A DNA stretch of 64,000 bases from Bathymodiolus brooksi (lineage: Eukaryota; Mollusca; Bivalvia; Mytilida; Modiolidae), in contig OY804579.1 in the NCBI GenBank assembly GCA_963680875.1, forward strand, positions 48,882,536 to 48,946,535. The letters run 5' to 3'. Below, piece by piece: positions 1-12,000 of this stretch. Numbering within the stretch: position 1 is the first letter of the stretch; each line of letters starts with the position of its first letter. A program made the position numbers and the translations under genes. The notes under the pieces are model-generated. The model did no database searches, was not told the origin of the DNA, and worked only from the letters and a program-made list of their open reading frames with translations.

Positions 1-684
1 GTTACAAAACCAAAAACCTTTTTGTTTTAAAGATATACCTAATTGAAATGTATAAATGCTTTGCTGTTGTCGGTAAACACGTTAATTTGCACACGAGAGT
101 TCTAATCAAATTGATATCCATGGACGATTCCTAAGCCTGAAACTAATCCTTTAAAAATTCAGCAAGATTTTTCTGAAATTAGATCATGAACGTATGTCTA
201 TGTGATATCATTGACTGTTGATTTTAAGACATCCGGTTACTTCCCTTCGATTATCATGTAAGAAGTTTGTGAATCCATCTTAATTTTATTTTTCCCTCCA
301 TTTTGTTTGTGAATATCATCGATTCGTTATTAGTGCAACATATAGTAATGCATGCCTATTATGTACTTCTTTATTGTAACAAATTGTAATTTGGAGAAGA
401 CTTCATAAGTTTGTTTAACTTGTGTCTAATCTATTTTGTCTGTTTAATTGGCAAATTAAATATGTTTAAACTCAAGAAGTTTGTGCACAGATACTGCTGA
501 GAGAAATCACGTGGGTATCATTGAAGTATTCTTATTATATTGTTTTATCAATTGGATGGATACATTTGTATATGAACAAACTGACCAGGAACAGGATGAC
601 AGTTCTCAAATTATATCGACAACTTCCGATTGATTTGCTGCTTAAATAAAAAATTTAAATACGAATACGATAATTATTACCCTT
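1..684. other. No recognised feature
   Basis: AT-rich sequence with stops in all frames and no repeat family that recurs elsewhere in the window. It abuts the 3' end of the LINE copy that follows. Confidence 0.5.
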
Positions 685-2290
685 ATAATGAACTTATACT
701 TCTTTATTTCTCTTAAACCATAATACATACAGGTATAGAGATATGAAAATATGTACACTATTTACAATATATACAGACAGGTCATAACAAGAGGTTAACC
801 GGGAGTCGACACACCTTTATTAATAATTCTGACAAAACGACATAATTTTTGGAGTTCTATTTTTGAAGTTGATGTCATTAATAGTTTGAACTTTATTATG
901 TTTGGATTTATACGAATGTTTTTCTTTATATAAATTTTTCTTTGATTGCCGAAATACTGACATTTAAATAGATAATGAAATTCATCTCCAATTTCTCCAT
1001 TATTACATAAGGGACATATTCTATTCTCTCTGGCTATGTTTTTCCATCTACCATTTTCGACTGGTAACTTATGGTTAGTTGTTCTAAATTTACTTAATGT
1101 CAAATTATCCTTATCAGTTAAAATATTTAAGTAGTTTTCGAAAACCAAATGATCTTTATATATTCTGTAATTCAGTGCCTTCGGAGAATCGTTTACTGAA
1201 GAAAGCCACGTTTGGAGATATTGATCAGTGAGATTTTGTTTAATTGAGTGTTTCAACCACAATTCATTAATAAAAGTTTGTGACTCCCAAATATAATTAA
1301 AACCACAATTACACAATATATGTTTTACATATTTCAACCACATAAAGTTTCTATCTCTCACTCGCAACATATTATACATACATTTATAAATGATAGCAGA
1401 TAGTTTTGTTTGCTTTCCACTGATTAATTTAGCCCAAAAAGATATTGTTCTAACTTTTATATCAATGTCTAGGGGATATCTACCTAGTTCCCCATAAACC
1501 ATGTAACTTGGTGTGGAAGTTTTAAAATTAAGTAATAGTTTACAAAATCGCAAGTGTACCCTTTCTATAATTTCGTTTTTTGAAAACCCCCAAACTTCAC
1601 ACCCATACAATAAAATAGATTTTATTATTTTATCAAATAAGTCTAACTGGCACTGAATTGATAGGTTATGTATTTTTCCTCTTTTTAAAACTTCGAACAT
1701 TGCTTTTGTGGCTTTCTCTACTTGAGCTTTTTTTGCCATTGAAAAGTAAAACACCCAGATAATTAAATTCAGACACTATTCCAATTTCCATTTCATTAAA
1801 TGTGAATGTTAGATTATTTGGAAGCCTCCCTCTAGAAAAAACCAAAATTTTAGTTTTTCCGACATTAGCTTTAAGTTGCCAAAACTTACAATATTCAGAA
1901 AAGACATCAAGTTGTTTTTGAAGATCCTCTTTGGTTTCCGACATTATCACTGTATCGTCGGCGTACAGTATAACGAAAAGTTTCAGATATACATTTAACT
2001 GGTTTTCAATTTCTTCAGACAATGTTGTCAACCCACTGACATCTTTTGACTGCAGATAAGATTCTAAATCATTTAGAAAAATTGAAAACAAAAACGGGAA
2101 TAATTTCTCACCCTGTCTAACACCGTTTTCACACCTAAAGAAATCAGATTTACAATTGTTATATACTACACATGATTTAATGTTATCATACATATTTAAT
2201 ATCAAACGATACATTTTACCATTGATATTGTTCAATAAAAGTTTGTACCATAATGCTAAATATATTGTAGACCTGAGAGCTTCATTAACG
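685..2290 (-). mobile_element. LINE copy 1, 5'-truncated and frameshifted (RT and C-terminal domain)
   Basis: Remnant of a non-LTR retrotransposon read on the minus strand. The upstream part (about 2290 down to 1740) encodes the later part of the reverse transcriptase: palm motif GVRQGEKL, then the catalytic YADD box in LYADDTVIM, then the conserved KTK and FNYLGV segments. After a frameshift near 1740 the frame runs to a stop at 795 with the thumb-like region (LLYGCEVWGF) and a terminal Cys/His knuckle, CPLCNN...EFHYLFKC. APE endonuclease and the N-terminal RT motifs are missing, as expected of 5' truncation during target-primed integration. It is the same family as the copy at 6830-9320; for example both carry MVYGELGRYP. 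An AATAAA-like signal near 700 marks the 3' end. The clade is probably CR1/Jockey-like, judged only from the motif pattern. Confidence 0.85.
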
Positions 2291-2415
2291 TGACACCGCC
2301 ACAATATAACTGGAATATTGTTGACAATGGCGTTAAACACAATAACCCTATTATATATCACATTATCATTTACAAGTAAATATGTATCGATCTGTGACAA
2401 ATATAAAATAAAAAC
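2291..2415 (+). repeat. SINE 3' tail plus about 70 bp shared with the DNA before the TSP1 exon
   Basis: Bases 2291-2345 match the 3' end of the tRNA-headed SINE found many times in this window (ACCGCCAC...GTTAAACAC). The next 70 bases (2346-2415) are almost identical to 37212-37283, just upstream of the acceptor site of the TSP1 exon, with about two differences seen by eye. The SINE head is missing, so this is a chimeric junction with the 5' end of LINE copy 1. Confidence 0.75.
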
Positions 2416-2425
2416 ACTATAACCC

Positions 2426-2515
2426 ATTAACATGGTATGATATGGGGTGATAATTATTAACATGGTATGATATGGGGTGATAATTATTAACATGGTATTA
2501 TATGAGGTGATAATT
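2426..2515. repeat. Tandem repeat, 30 bp x 3
   Basis: Three consecutive 30-bp units start at 2426, 2456 and 2486, each containing ATTAACATGGTATGATAT. The first two are identical and the third has two substitutions. Confidence 0.9.
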
Positions 2516-2736
2516 ATTTTTAACTATTATTAGAGTCAAGATCAAAAAATCATATTGTAAGGAAAATTAATATAAATTATTTGCTTATGCTATTTCAAAT
2601 ATATTTAGGCAATTGTTTTAAAGGAGATCAATAAAGTAATTTAATGGGTGAATGCGCTAATATAAACTGGAGAACTTTCTAGGTATTACTAAAGGGCATG
2701 GAAAAAAACCGATAAAATGAAAGTAAAAATATAAAG

Positions 2737-2999
2737 GTTAGGGTTATAGTGTTTAACGCCACTTTCAACAATATTTCAGTTATTTCGTGGCGGTCGGTTT
2801 TATTGATGGGGGCAACAGGGAAAAACCTGGAGAAAACCACTGATCTGCTGCAAATCCCTGAAAAACTTTATTTCAAAATGTTCTATTGCGTACACCTCTC
2901 CATGCGCGGGTTTCGAACACAACTTTAGTGGTGATAGGTACTCATTGCATAGGTAGTTGTAAATCCAACTACCTTATTTATGACCACGACGGCCCCAGT
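2737..2999 (-). repeat. SINE family A, full length, reverse orientation
   Basis: A tRNA-related SINE. Read on the minus strand it starts with GTGGTC...GTAGTTGGATTTACAACTACC, carries a degenerate B-box (GGTTCGANNCC-like, here GTTTCGAAC), then a body ending TTTCTCC, and finishes GTTAAACACTATAACCCTAACC. About ten further copies or fragments are listed below. Confidence 0.8.
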
Positions 3000-3657
3000 A
3001 AATATATAACAGAAATGGCAAAATATTGTTTAGCGGTTGTGGAAATATACATTTATGCTTCGGTCAAATAGGAATTAAAACGATATAGCAATGCAAAACA
3101 TGTTATTTGTTTTAATGGTGTCTTTGTTCGAAGTAAGATTTTGGATTTAATCCTCTCAATATCATATGACTAATTGTCGATTTGCTATGGTTTCCATTTA
3201 GTAAATATTTTAGTTGCTCTCGTTGATCTGGTTGTTTCGTCAAGTTTTGTATTTGCTCTTGTTCAGTAAACGATTTGATTTGGAGTTGCTTCCCCTGTTC
3301 TTTATTTTCTATTTACGTTTTTATATTAATTCGTGTTCTGTGGATTTAATGTTTTATTTCTTTGTTATTTGATAGATTAGTACTGTATATGTGCCATTTA
3401 TATCATGTAGCAAAAAACAGGTTTAAAGTCTAGATAAACGTTAGAAAAAAAAACAAAGGGACAATTAAGATTATTATATTTTAATCTATATGATATATTT
3501 TGATTAGATTAAATTAGTCATGTGATAATAAAATAATTGAGATGTTTTTGCCAAAATTTGCGCTGCCGGGAAACAACCCTATTGTTCCCCGCCGAACAAC
3601 CCAATTTCCCCCCACAAGGGAGATAATCTATAAAACATTGGCAACAATATAATAAAA
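3000..3657. other. No recognised feature
   Basis: AT-rich DNA with no coding signal. A GC-richer patch (3560-3620, CCGGGAAACAACCC and CCCCGCCGAACAACCC) is not assigned to a family. Confidence 0.5.
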
Positions 3658-3747
3658 CAATTACGGCCCTCTGTTTAGGGAAACATTCAGATTTGTCAAC
3701 AGGTTGACAAATCTGGATGATTTCCTACACAGAGGGCCGTAATTGTA
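3658..3747. repeat. Short hairpin element
   Basis: Inverted repeat of about 43-bp arms. CAATTACGGCCCTCTGT at the left end returns as ACAGAGGGCCGTAATTG at the right, and the inner arms AGATTTGTCAAC / GTTGACAAATCT are perfect. The apex is only a couple of bases, so this could be a foldback MITE. Confidence 0.85.
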
Positions 3748-3900
3748 TAATGGACACTCCAGAGACACTGGCAACGTTGACACACGACACGGGACGAAAA
3801 CAAACAAAGCAAGCACAAAACAATGCAAATAAAAAAAGACGCAAAAAACCGGGGTGAACTCAGGAACTCGCGAAGGGTAAACAGTTCCTTCATCTTATAA
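3748..3900 (-). repeat. Dispersed repeat M fragment
   Basis: Reverse-orientation fragment of the commonest dispersed repeat here (called M). The + strand shows its hallmarks ACCGGGGTGAACTCAGG and GGGTAAACAGTTCC, which correspond to GGAACTGCTTACCC in forward copies. M copies also carry ACACGACGGGTGCCAC and a tail ending TTTGGTATCTTCAAACT. Confidence 0.65.
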
Positions 3901-4114
3901 GACGCTCGCTGTGTTACTCATAGCTTTTCATGTCTTTAAAGTAGTCATTGACTATTGTGCATGAACAATGGTAAATATCAGTTGTAAGAAAGGTATCTTA
4001 TACGAATCAGCAAAATCTTCTCTAAATTGCCGCACATAAACACTATTAGTCCCCGGGGGTATCTATCCGCCTAGTAGTCAGTGCTTCGGCACTGACATGG
4101 ATTATCAGATATAT

Positions 4115-4345
4115 TACAGCTCATAAAGAATATGTAATTATTAATAAAACTAAGGTTCTCCTCCCTCAGTCATAGGTGACCTTAACCGATTTTGGATATC
4201 CTGTTTAGACCCTTTGATTTTATTGCTCCGAAAACTTTAAAATATTTGGCTTTCCAACATTTCGATTTTGAGCGTACCTGATGACGATTATTCCAGAAAT
4301 GCGTCATGCGCACTAAATTTGATATCTACTATTTTATTACGCGTA
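4115..4345 (+). repeat. Dispersed repeat D, near full length
   Basis: Begins with AATAAAACTAAGGTTCTCC and contains CATAGGTGACCTTAACCG, TTTGGCTTTCCAACATTT and GAGCGTACCTGATGA, ending GCGCACTAAATTTGATATC. At least five further copies or partial copies (near 10.2, 15.1, 15.6, 26.5 and 53.1 kb) share this order of blocks. No coding capacity was seen. Confidence 0.75.
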
Positions 4346-5570
4346 GTTGTGGATATCCTTGGCGTGATCATGAGGCAACATCTGTGCTACTACGCTATGC
4401 ATAGGCATAAACAAATGTTCGAGTCGACTCTACAGTACACGACCGGTGGCAATATGTGGAGCAAGTAGATAGTGATCATCTTCAAATGCACGGTTTGATT
4501 TCTAATTTTTGTTCCAGTTCGTGATGTTGAAGTTGTGTTATTTCAATTTGCTGACTATGTAGCCGTGGATATAGAGCACGTAATTTAATAATAATCTGCC
4601 TTCCAGTTCTAGTATTGGTTTTCTAAACTATTACGGCTAACAATTGTCGGTAAAATTAACATGTTTTGTCTGTAAGAGAAACAAATCAGAATTAAGCTGA
4701 AATTGCATCATTATTCCGCAAGGGATGTTGAAGTTTTTAACGTATTCTACGACACAAAAACGACATACGATACGGAAACGAGTTTTACGTAATGATACAA
4801 AAAGCATGAAAATGATTGATTTTTTTTTACAGGTATCGGCTGACGGCTTGGGGTATATAAATTCGAAGCCGGGAATGTGACATTATATAGCATGTCTAGC
4901 ACTTAAATAAAATATAGTTTACTACGTACTTGCCTGTCCAACTCTATATGCATTCAGTAAAATGTTATTATATTTCATTTATTAACACCACAGAGCAGAC
5001 GGATATCATTAATATTTTTGTGAATAAATTGTTTATTATTTTGCTAATTGACATTTAAGTAACATTTACACTAATAAAGGAATGCCATTAACTCATTTTT
5101 TTTAATTCTAATATACCTATAACATTCCTCGATTCGCTCATTCATCCGAGACCAATAACAAATAAAAATCAATATTGTGTTACATAGTCCAGGAATTAAA
5201 TTTGCAATATTTTAACTCTACACTGCACCAAATATCGACTTTGTATATGGTATGTAAATTTCTCAAGCGTGTCATTATAAAAGAAAAATAATTATAACAT
5301 CACTGGGCCATGTTGCATTATACAATGGCCAACTAATTAGATCCGATTCGCCTGACGATTGTATCATTATCATGATGTGAAATGCATCGCCTAAATACAT
5401 AGTCATATATCCTAGTGCAGAACAATTATATAATCCCTTGAAACCACAAATAAATAGGTTGAATCTGCCGAGAGAAATTTAATATGCTCAGTAGGAAATA
5501 AAACTCTCACCGAAATAAAGAACGTCAAAAGTATAATGCAATTTCTTGACACATTATTTCTCATGACATA
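4346..5570. other. No recognised feature
   Basis: AT-rich, noncoding in all frames. A GC-rich patch at 4843-4885 (TCGGCTGACGGCTTGG) resembles the tips of the hairpins described at 45-57 kb, but I could not find matching arms. Confidence 0.4.
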
Positions 5571-5830
5571 TCACACAGGAATTTGTAACACGAGTAACAC
5601 GATGGGTGTCACTAGTGAGGCAGGAACTGGTTACCCTTTCGTACATAAGTGTTAATAATCCCGGCATTCTGATGCGGTTCGCATTGTTCAATCCTAAATT
5701 GTCTCTGTAATGTTTTGTGGGCAATTGGCTGCCTTTTTCTCCTTTAGATTTTCAATAGCTGTTCTGCTTCTATTGACTGTTTCTAGTTATTGCTTTTGTA
5801 TCTTCAAACTTTTATACCTATATTATTTGC
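5571..5830 (+). repeat. Dispersed repeat M, decayed copy
   Basis: Contains AACACGATGGGTGTCACTAG and GGAACTGGTTACCC (core of M), then decayed tail remnants TTGTATCTTCAAAC at 5790-5806. Internal parts are not recognisable. Confidence 0.55.
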
Positions 5831-6829
5831 AAATAAGAAATTGAAAATGCTATCAATATAATGATCACAAGTACATTATTCTGTTCTAGTAGCAGATCGT
5901 TGCAAGTCAAATCCTCTATTGCTTATATTCATGGGTATGTCAGTTTTATCACCTGATAAAATAATAATAATAATTCAATTACTGCATATGAAAAAAACAT
6001 GTTAATAAATAGGACTTGATCTGGACATTTTGAATAGAAAAACAAACACTATTTCCATTGGGGTAATTGAAGTTGTTAAGATTGTGAAAAGGATAGCCAG
6101 GTTTAAAATTAATGTTGTTGAAGACGTTTTTTCATCATGGTCTTTTAAATGCAAGTTGGCTGAGGGAACCACGCGATAATAAAAATAAGACAGTCTCCCT
6201 GCTGCATGGTACAGTAATTCCAGAACATGGGTGTCTCGCGTTTTGGAGAACGTGATGTCACGCTCCATGGATGTTAAAGACAACTAACAACATCCAACGA
6301 GCAATTGTTTGTTTTTAGTCCAGGAATATTTTTGGTTGTCCCATTGGAATTCAAAATTTGCCTAACCTATCCAATATCTCCTGATTAAAACCCTCGTCTA
6401 GTCTTTAGTCCCATTCCGGTGTTATCTGTTTACCTGCATGTTTGTACAAAATTGGTTTCGTCACGAATTACAAGCTGCAAACATGCCCAAATTGCCGTTA
6501 AACAACAATAAAGCAATCGAATGTGAAATTGAATACTATTCGTACAAGGAATTAATAAGGAGAATTGCAAAATGAAAGTTTAAACAGTGATGGTCAACAA
6601 TTCCACCAATGTCAACTCATTGAACATAAACAAACCACGACATATGACGTTAAAAATACAGGTTCTGTATTGTGACATAAATAGCCATGCTATGAAATGT
6701 TAGCTGATTCCTTTCTAGAACACATCATATTGACGCTGTACATATCCCTGTTCTTATTAACCATTGTTTATAGTGTTTATTGGTATAAACAGCGTGAACT
6801 CTTCATGTGTATCGATCACATGATTGCAA
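5831..6829. repeat. Mixed repeat remnants, mostly unassigned
   Basis: Contains a SINE tail (GCCGTTAAACAACAATAAAG near 6493) and a copy of dispersed repeat G at about 6580-6660 (ACAGTGATGGTCAACAATTCC, then CATTGAACATA). No gene was recognised. A short hydrophobic frame at 6697-6800 has no start context, homologue or splice signal that I can identify. Confidence 0.45.
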
Positions 6830-9320
6830 TTGAATTACATTTAACAAGAATAAAAATGGTCAAAATCAAAAATCTTGGTTTGACCAAGACTGTAAATTTG
6901 CCAGACAAAAATATCGAAAATCTAAGAGACGTTATAAGTTGAATAACACTATAAGAAATCGTTCAATTATGATCGATGATGAAAAGGGTTATAAGAAAGT
7001 TATGGATGAAAAGTATAAAAAATTTACTGTAAAAAAATTTCAGATGATTTAAAAAATGCCTCAAGAGATAATCCCAAACATTTCTGGAAAATATTAGGTG
7101 GACATAAGAGAAAACAACAACCAAATATTGAAATCAATACCTTATATGAGTTTTTTAAAGATTTAAATACGAAAGGACTCGATGAACAACAGTCAACGAC
7201 ACTACAAAATGAACTTCCAAATGACTCTAATGTACATATTAATGGGTATATTTCTCAGAATGAAATTTTCAAATGTATAAAAAATTTAAAGAATAATAAA
7301 GCTTGTGGGGAAGATGAAATTATAAATGAGTACATTAAATCCACATCAAATCGTTTCATTCATATTTATGAAAAACTTTTTAATATAATTTTTGACACAG
7401 GTGTATTACCTCAAAGTTGGTTAAATGGGATTATTAAGCCAATTTATAAAAACAAAGGCGATGTTAAAGACCCAATGAATTATAGACCAATCACAATAGT
7501 TAGTTGTTTGGGGAAACTGTTTACTGCAATACTGAATGCAAGATTAAATGATTATACTGAAGAATTCATGATACTTAAAGAAAATCAAAGTGGTTTCAGG
7601 CAAAGTTATTCAACACTAGATAATATTTTCTCTATATTTACACTATTTCAAATCTTAAAGTCAAAAAGAAGAAATTATATTGTGCATTTATTGATTTTGA
7701 AAAAGCCTTTGACAGAGTATGGAGAGATGGCCTTTTTCACAAATTATTACTTAACAACATAAATGGTCAAATGTATAATATTATATTCAATATGTATACC
7801 AGTGTTAAGTCATGTATCTCATATAAAAATCACACTACAAGATATTTTAACTGTGAAATTGGAGTTAGACAAGGGGAAAAACTGTCACTTTTCTTTTTTC
7901 ATTGTTTCTTAATGATCTAGAAGAATTTTTGCTGACAAAAGATATAGTTGGTTTAAAAAGTATCACCGACGAGTTAGAAACTGAACTTGAAATTTATCTA
8001 AAAATATTTGTAATGTTATATGCCGATGACACAATTTTATTAGCTGAATCAGCTGAAGATCTTCAAGTACAATTAAATGCTTTTGGTGAATATTGTGACA
8101 ATTGGAAAATGAAGGTGAATGTGAACAAAACAAAAATAATGGTATTTGGATTTGGAAAACTACGACAAAATCTCAAATTCACCTATTAAAACGTTGATAT
8201 CGAAATAGTCAAACAATTTAATTATTTAGGGGTAATTTTTACAAAAACATGTAATTTTGATGTTACTAAAAAGCATCTTTCTGACAAAGCGCTTAAGGCA
8301 ATGTACGAAGTTCTTAAAATGGGAAGGTTATATAAATTATCAGTGAAAATCCAGCTAGATCTCTTTGATAAAATGATAAAACCAATTCTCTTATATGGTT
8401 GCGAGGTCTGGGGATTTGGCAAAAATGAAGTACTAGAACGAGTTCACTTGAAATTCTGCAAAATACTTTTAAATTTAAAGTCCTCTACTCCAAACTATAT
8501 GGTTTATGGTGAGCTAGGCAGGTATCCAATTGATATTGATATGAAAGTAAGGACAATTTCATACTGGGCAAGACTTTTAAGTGGTAAGCAGGCTAAATTT
8601 TCAAATGTATTTTATAGGCTTTCTAGAAATTTGAATGAAAATGGTGATACTAATTTAAATTGGGTTTATTTTATCAGAACAATTCTAAATGAGTGTGGAT
8701 TTACATATATATGGGAAACAGAAAATGTTAATAATAAAGAATGGTTAAAATGTGTTGTGAAACAGCGATTGATAGATTAGTTTGTACAGAATTGGCAAAC
8801 ATCTCTGTCATATTCTTCAAAAGCATTAAATTATAGGATTTTTAAAACCAAATTCGAATTCGAGGAATATTTCAATATTTTAAATATAGGTGATGCAATC
8901 AGACTGTGTAGATTTAGGACAACAAATCACTATCTACCGATTGAAACCGGTAGATGGAGAAATATTGATAGAGAAAACAGGTACTGTAATTTATGTAATT
9001 GTCAGAAATTAGGCGATGAATACCACTATGTTTTAGAGTGTTCCTCTTTAAACGATAAACGCAAGCAGCTTCTTCCAAAATATTTTATGAAAAGACATAA
9101 TGTTGTCAAATTCTTTGAACTTCTATCTACCAAAAAACAATCGCTGTTACAAAAATTATGTATATTTATCAAACATATCAATAAGATCTTTTGTACTCCT
9201 GGCTTACCCACTGTTGTTCCTTAACCTATGTATATTTTGTAAAAAGTCTTGTTATGTTATTATTATGTTGTTATTTTTCTCTGTACCATTGTATTTGGCT
9301 GTATGAGAATAAAGATATAC
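6830..9320 (+). mobile_element. LINE copy 2, 5'-truncated with several breaks
   Basis: Same non-LTR family as copy 1, in forward orientation and longer. It begins in the linker before the RT (FDQDCKFARQKYR, then NPKHFWKIL). RT motifs follow: NKACGEDEI near 7300, NYRPITIVSCLGKLF at 7475, FEKAFDRVWRDGL near 7700, GVRQGEKL near 7860, and the catalytic MLYADDTIL near 8015. It goes on through LLYGCEVWGF (8400) and MVYGELGRYP (8500) to the Cys/His knuckle YCNLCN...EYHYVLEC near 8980 and the end CTPGLPTVVP at about 9220. Frameshifts near 7040, 7665 and 7895 and stops at 8187 and 8778 make it inactive. AATAAAG at 9308 is the likely polyadenylation signal. The APE domain is absent. An internal promoter in the missing 5' part is expected from the family but not seen. 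Confidence 0.85.
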
Positions 9321-9579
9321 ATATGTACAATGTGTTGACTGTGATATATGCGAACTAGCAATTAGCATCAAATTGGTTGGTCGGGTAACGAACGGTATTC
9401 TTTCATTCATAGTAATTAAAATCGATTCGAAAAATTAAAAAAAAATTAAAAAAAGTTAAAAAAAATAGGTGAAATCGAATTATTGATTGTTAATATCCGT
9501 TTCATTTGTTGAGTTGAGCGATTCATCTCGTATGTTTCAATGTATATACGTAATAACAACAATTATTGTTTTAATTTAG

Positions 9580-9785
9580 ACTATAGTGTTTGTCCTTTTT
9601 CATTTTGCCATTGTGTTGTGTCCTTCGATTTACGGATTCTCATTACCCCTTTTGTATCTTCAAACTCTTCTTGTTGGTCTAGGACAAACCAAACATTATT
9701 ATCATCTCATCAGAATTGCTTGTTCTCGCCATAATATATACTGTTTACTTGGCGTTAAACAACAATCACCCACTCACTTGATTCG
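9580..9785 (+). repeat. Repeat M tail joined to a SINE tail
   Basis: M tail: GTTTGTCCTTTTTC, GCCATTGTG, TTCGATTTACGGATTCTCAT and TATCTTCAAACTCTTC. It is followed by a mollusc-type SINE tail TTCTCGCCATAATATA...GGCGTTAAACAACAATCACC. Frames through it are chance. Confidence 0.7.
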
Positions 9786-10189
9786 TACTATGGTAGATGT
9801 TTACAATATCAGCTTTGTTTGAAAAATGGAATTAGACCATCATGACAAGTTCATGGGACTCGCAATACTAAATATTCCCGGTTGTGTGGAAACGAACCGG
9901 TGCTCCAGTTGACTGTCTTTGTAATGTTTTTATTTTTAAATACGGACCGGTGCTCTATTCGAATGATGCTTTGCATTTGAACGCTAGAAGCTCACCTAAA
10001 CATGTATCACTCACCTGACAATAGCTTACTTGTTTGATATCCAATAACCATGTACATGTTTGTAAAATTTGCGCTCAATAAAAGTTCTGAGCAATAGATA
10101 TTTTAATATTTTCTTGCATGGCGTGTTGGCCATCTTGGATCTCGAATTTACTCAAGCATGATAATTTTGTACAGCTACGTTTGATGTCA
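9786..10189. other. No recognised feature
   Basis: Noncoding. GAACCGGTGCTCCAG (9895) and GGACCGGTGCTCTA (9944) form a short imperfect direct repeat. Confidence 0.4.
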
Positions 10190-10490
10190 AATAGTTCAGG
10201 CATATCTACATGTGGCCTTAGTCGATTTTGGTAATCCTGTGGAGACTCTTTGGATGTCTTGCTCCCAAAGACTTGTAATTTTTTTTGCTTTCCTATCTGA
10301 GACTGATGTCATTGGATGACCGGATTATACCCTCGGGACACTAATATACTACTATCAGAGATATTGACTGTTTGATAGTATTGAAACGTAGATATCTAAC
10401 TAGCGTGCATGACGCGTTTCTAGGTTAACCTTCATCAGTACGTTCAAAGTCGAAAGACTGGAAAATTCAATAATTTAAACGTGCACGAAA
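10190..10490. repeat. Repeat D, rearranged copy (two halves in opposite orientation)
   Basis: The first half (10196-10305) runs forward (GGCCTTAGTCGATTTTGG, TCTTGCTCCCAAAGACTT). After an unrelated stretch, the second half (10390-10490) runs in reverse (GCATGACGCGTTTCTAGG, CTTCATCAGTACGTTC). This suggests an internal inversion or two abutting fragments. Confidence 0.6.
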
Positions 10491-10504
10491 ACACATGCAT
10501 TATT

Positions 10505-10571
10505 ATTAAAAACAAAAATAATAATAATAATAATAAAAATAATAATAATAATGATAATAATAATAATAATG

Positions 10572-10616
<45 letters not shown>
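10505..10616. repeat. (AAT)n microsatellite
   Basis: About 110 bp of AAT/ATA trinucleotide repeat with a few interruptions (AAAAAT, AATGATAAT). The minus-strand poly-leucine frame through it is an artefact. Confidence 0.95.
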
Positions 10617-11358
10617 CAATGCTATGTTTAGTTTGAATCAATTATTAATAAATTTGTTTTCGGTGCATCTCTTTCTGTTTTTGTGTCGAGAACTACATAT
10701 TCAAAAGTAGTTAAACAGAGAAACACTTGTCTGGTGCACTGGAATATTTTCTATATAATTATTTGAAATGCTAACATTTTCGTTATTGCCATCAAATAAT
10801 CTCAGTCTTATATAATCAAATTGTTCAATCTATGTTAAGCTAAATTTATAATTTTGTTATTTACACTGATGGCGGTAAGGTGTATTATTCTTTCTAATTA
10901 AATTGGGTACCATTTTTGGATAGTTATACTAAGACCGTTAGCCTCTCTTGATCAAGAAATCAAATATAAAACATATTTATCCGTTAAAAACCGATATCTA
11001 AATATTGTAAAGTGTATCCTATGTCTGAAATTTAAATTGCTTATCTGTATTTATTGCATATTTCTAAATTTACTTTTTTCTGCATTTTGGTAAAGAAAAA
11101 TAGTTTTCTAATTTACTCTTTTTATATAAAGCTCAGACTATCAATATTATTATTTTTGCAGAACACGCAGTATTAATGCCTTTGGTGTATGAATATGTTT
11201 AATTATTTCATATTTAAAATATCAATTATTAAAGACAGTTTCTTTACGCCTGAGGAGACTGTCGTTTAGAAATCGAATGATATTTAAATATATGATTATA
11301 TAGTTACAGTCAGTAGTAGTATAGGATAGTTTTCTGAGAGTTGATATCGACACAGAAT
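10617..11358. other. Upstream region of the REJ gene
   Basis: No repeat or coding frame recognised. It directly precedes the predicted start codon, so it should hold the promoter and 5' UTR. AT-rich TATA-like stretches (ATATTTAAATATATG at about 11280) are present, but in such AT-rich DNA I cannot pick a promoter from them. Confidence 0.35.
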
Positions 11359-11422
11359 ATGAGATGTGAAATGATAATCTACAGATTCATTATATTTGCT
11401 GTTGTCTCAGCAGTCTTTGCAG
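11359..11422 (+). CDS. REJ gene exon 1: start codon and signal peptide
   Basis: ATG at 11359 opens 21 codons. After a short polar start (MRCEMIIYR) comes a hydrophobic core (FIIFAVVSAVFA) with small residues before a likely cleavage point after VFA. The exon ends after one base of the next codon at a good donor, G|GTAGGT. This phase 1 end fits exactly the phase 1 start of the TSP1 exon, giving VFA-VAAEWGEW. A second in-frame ATG lies at 11371. The long gap to exon 2 and the shortness of this exon make it an inference that needs transcript support. Confidence 0.6.
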
Positions 11423-11594
11423 GTAGGTTTATAATCACAATATCTTTTTTAAAGTTTATTTTAGATAATGCTTTTTTAAAGTGTTGCCATGAGCTATTTA
11501 TGATCGATGTATAACAATAAGTATTAGGTTGATATAAATTAAAATGTATATACCAAATTAAGTGCACACAACACGTTTTTGGAATAATTTTCCT

Positions 11595-11665
11595 TAGGTA
11601 CGCTCATAATTGGAAGGCCATATAATGTAAAAGTCTATGGGGCAAGTAAACCAAAGGGCCTTTGA
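11595..11665 (-). repeat. Repeat D fragment
   Basis: GGTACGCTCATAATTGGAAGG followed by GGGGCAAGTAAACCAAAGGG, matching the reverse of GAGCGTACC and of CCTTTGGTTTACTTGCTCCC in D copies. Confidence 0.55.
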
Positions 11666-11789
11666 TGCTCTGTGTGGAATTATTTCTTTTTGTATTAGAC
11701 ATTTGTACTGATGTACGTTTCATCATTGAATAAATCTATTAATGCTGCATTTTTGTTTTACAATGGAAGCAATTTACAACTTCTCCCTG

Positions 11790-12000
11790 TCGTCTGGTTA
11801 CAGATGTATATTAGATACATGGGTTGGGATCCCATTCACCGGTTTGACTCTGCCACATTTTTGTGCCTGTCCTAGGCCAGGACCTAGTTTTCCAACGTCA
11901 TATGTGAATTTTGTGAATAGTGAGTTCATTTTAGATGAGAGGTCATTGCTCGTTTTGTTGATATTTGTAGAATTGATGACCATCAATGTTTAAACTTTCT
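11790..12000 (+). repeat. Repeat F followed by repeat G (reversed)
   Basis: F block: GGGATCCCATTCACCGGTTT, CTGCCACATTTTTGTGCC and CTGTCCTAGGCCAGG. F recurs at 47.6, 58.4 and 63.2 kb. It runs into GTTTTGTTGATATTTGTAG and GATGACCATCAATGTTTAAA, which is reverse repeat G (forward near 6.6, 42.3 and 49.4 kb). Confidence 0.6.

Noticed and set aside
6697..6942. Short frame with a hydrophobic stretch before LINE copy 2
   Set aside because: Its second half reads the LINE linker in a wrong frame; the first half has no supporting signal.
10444..10641. Minus-strand leucine-rich frame
   Set aside because: Translation of an (AAT)n microsatellite.
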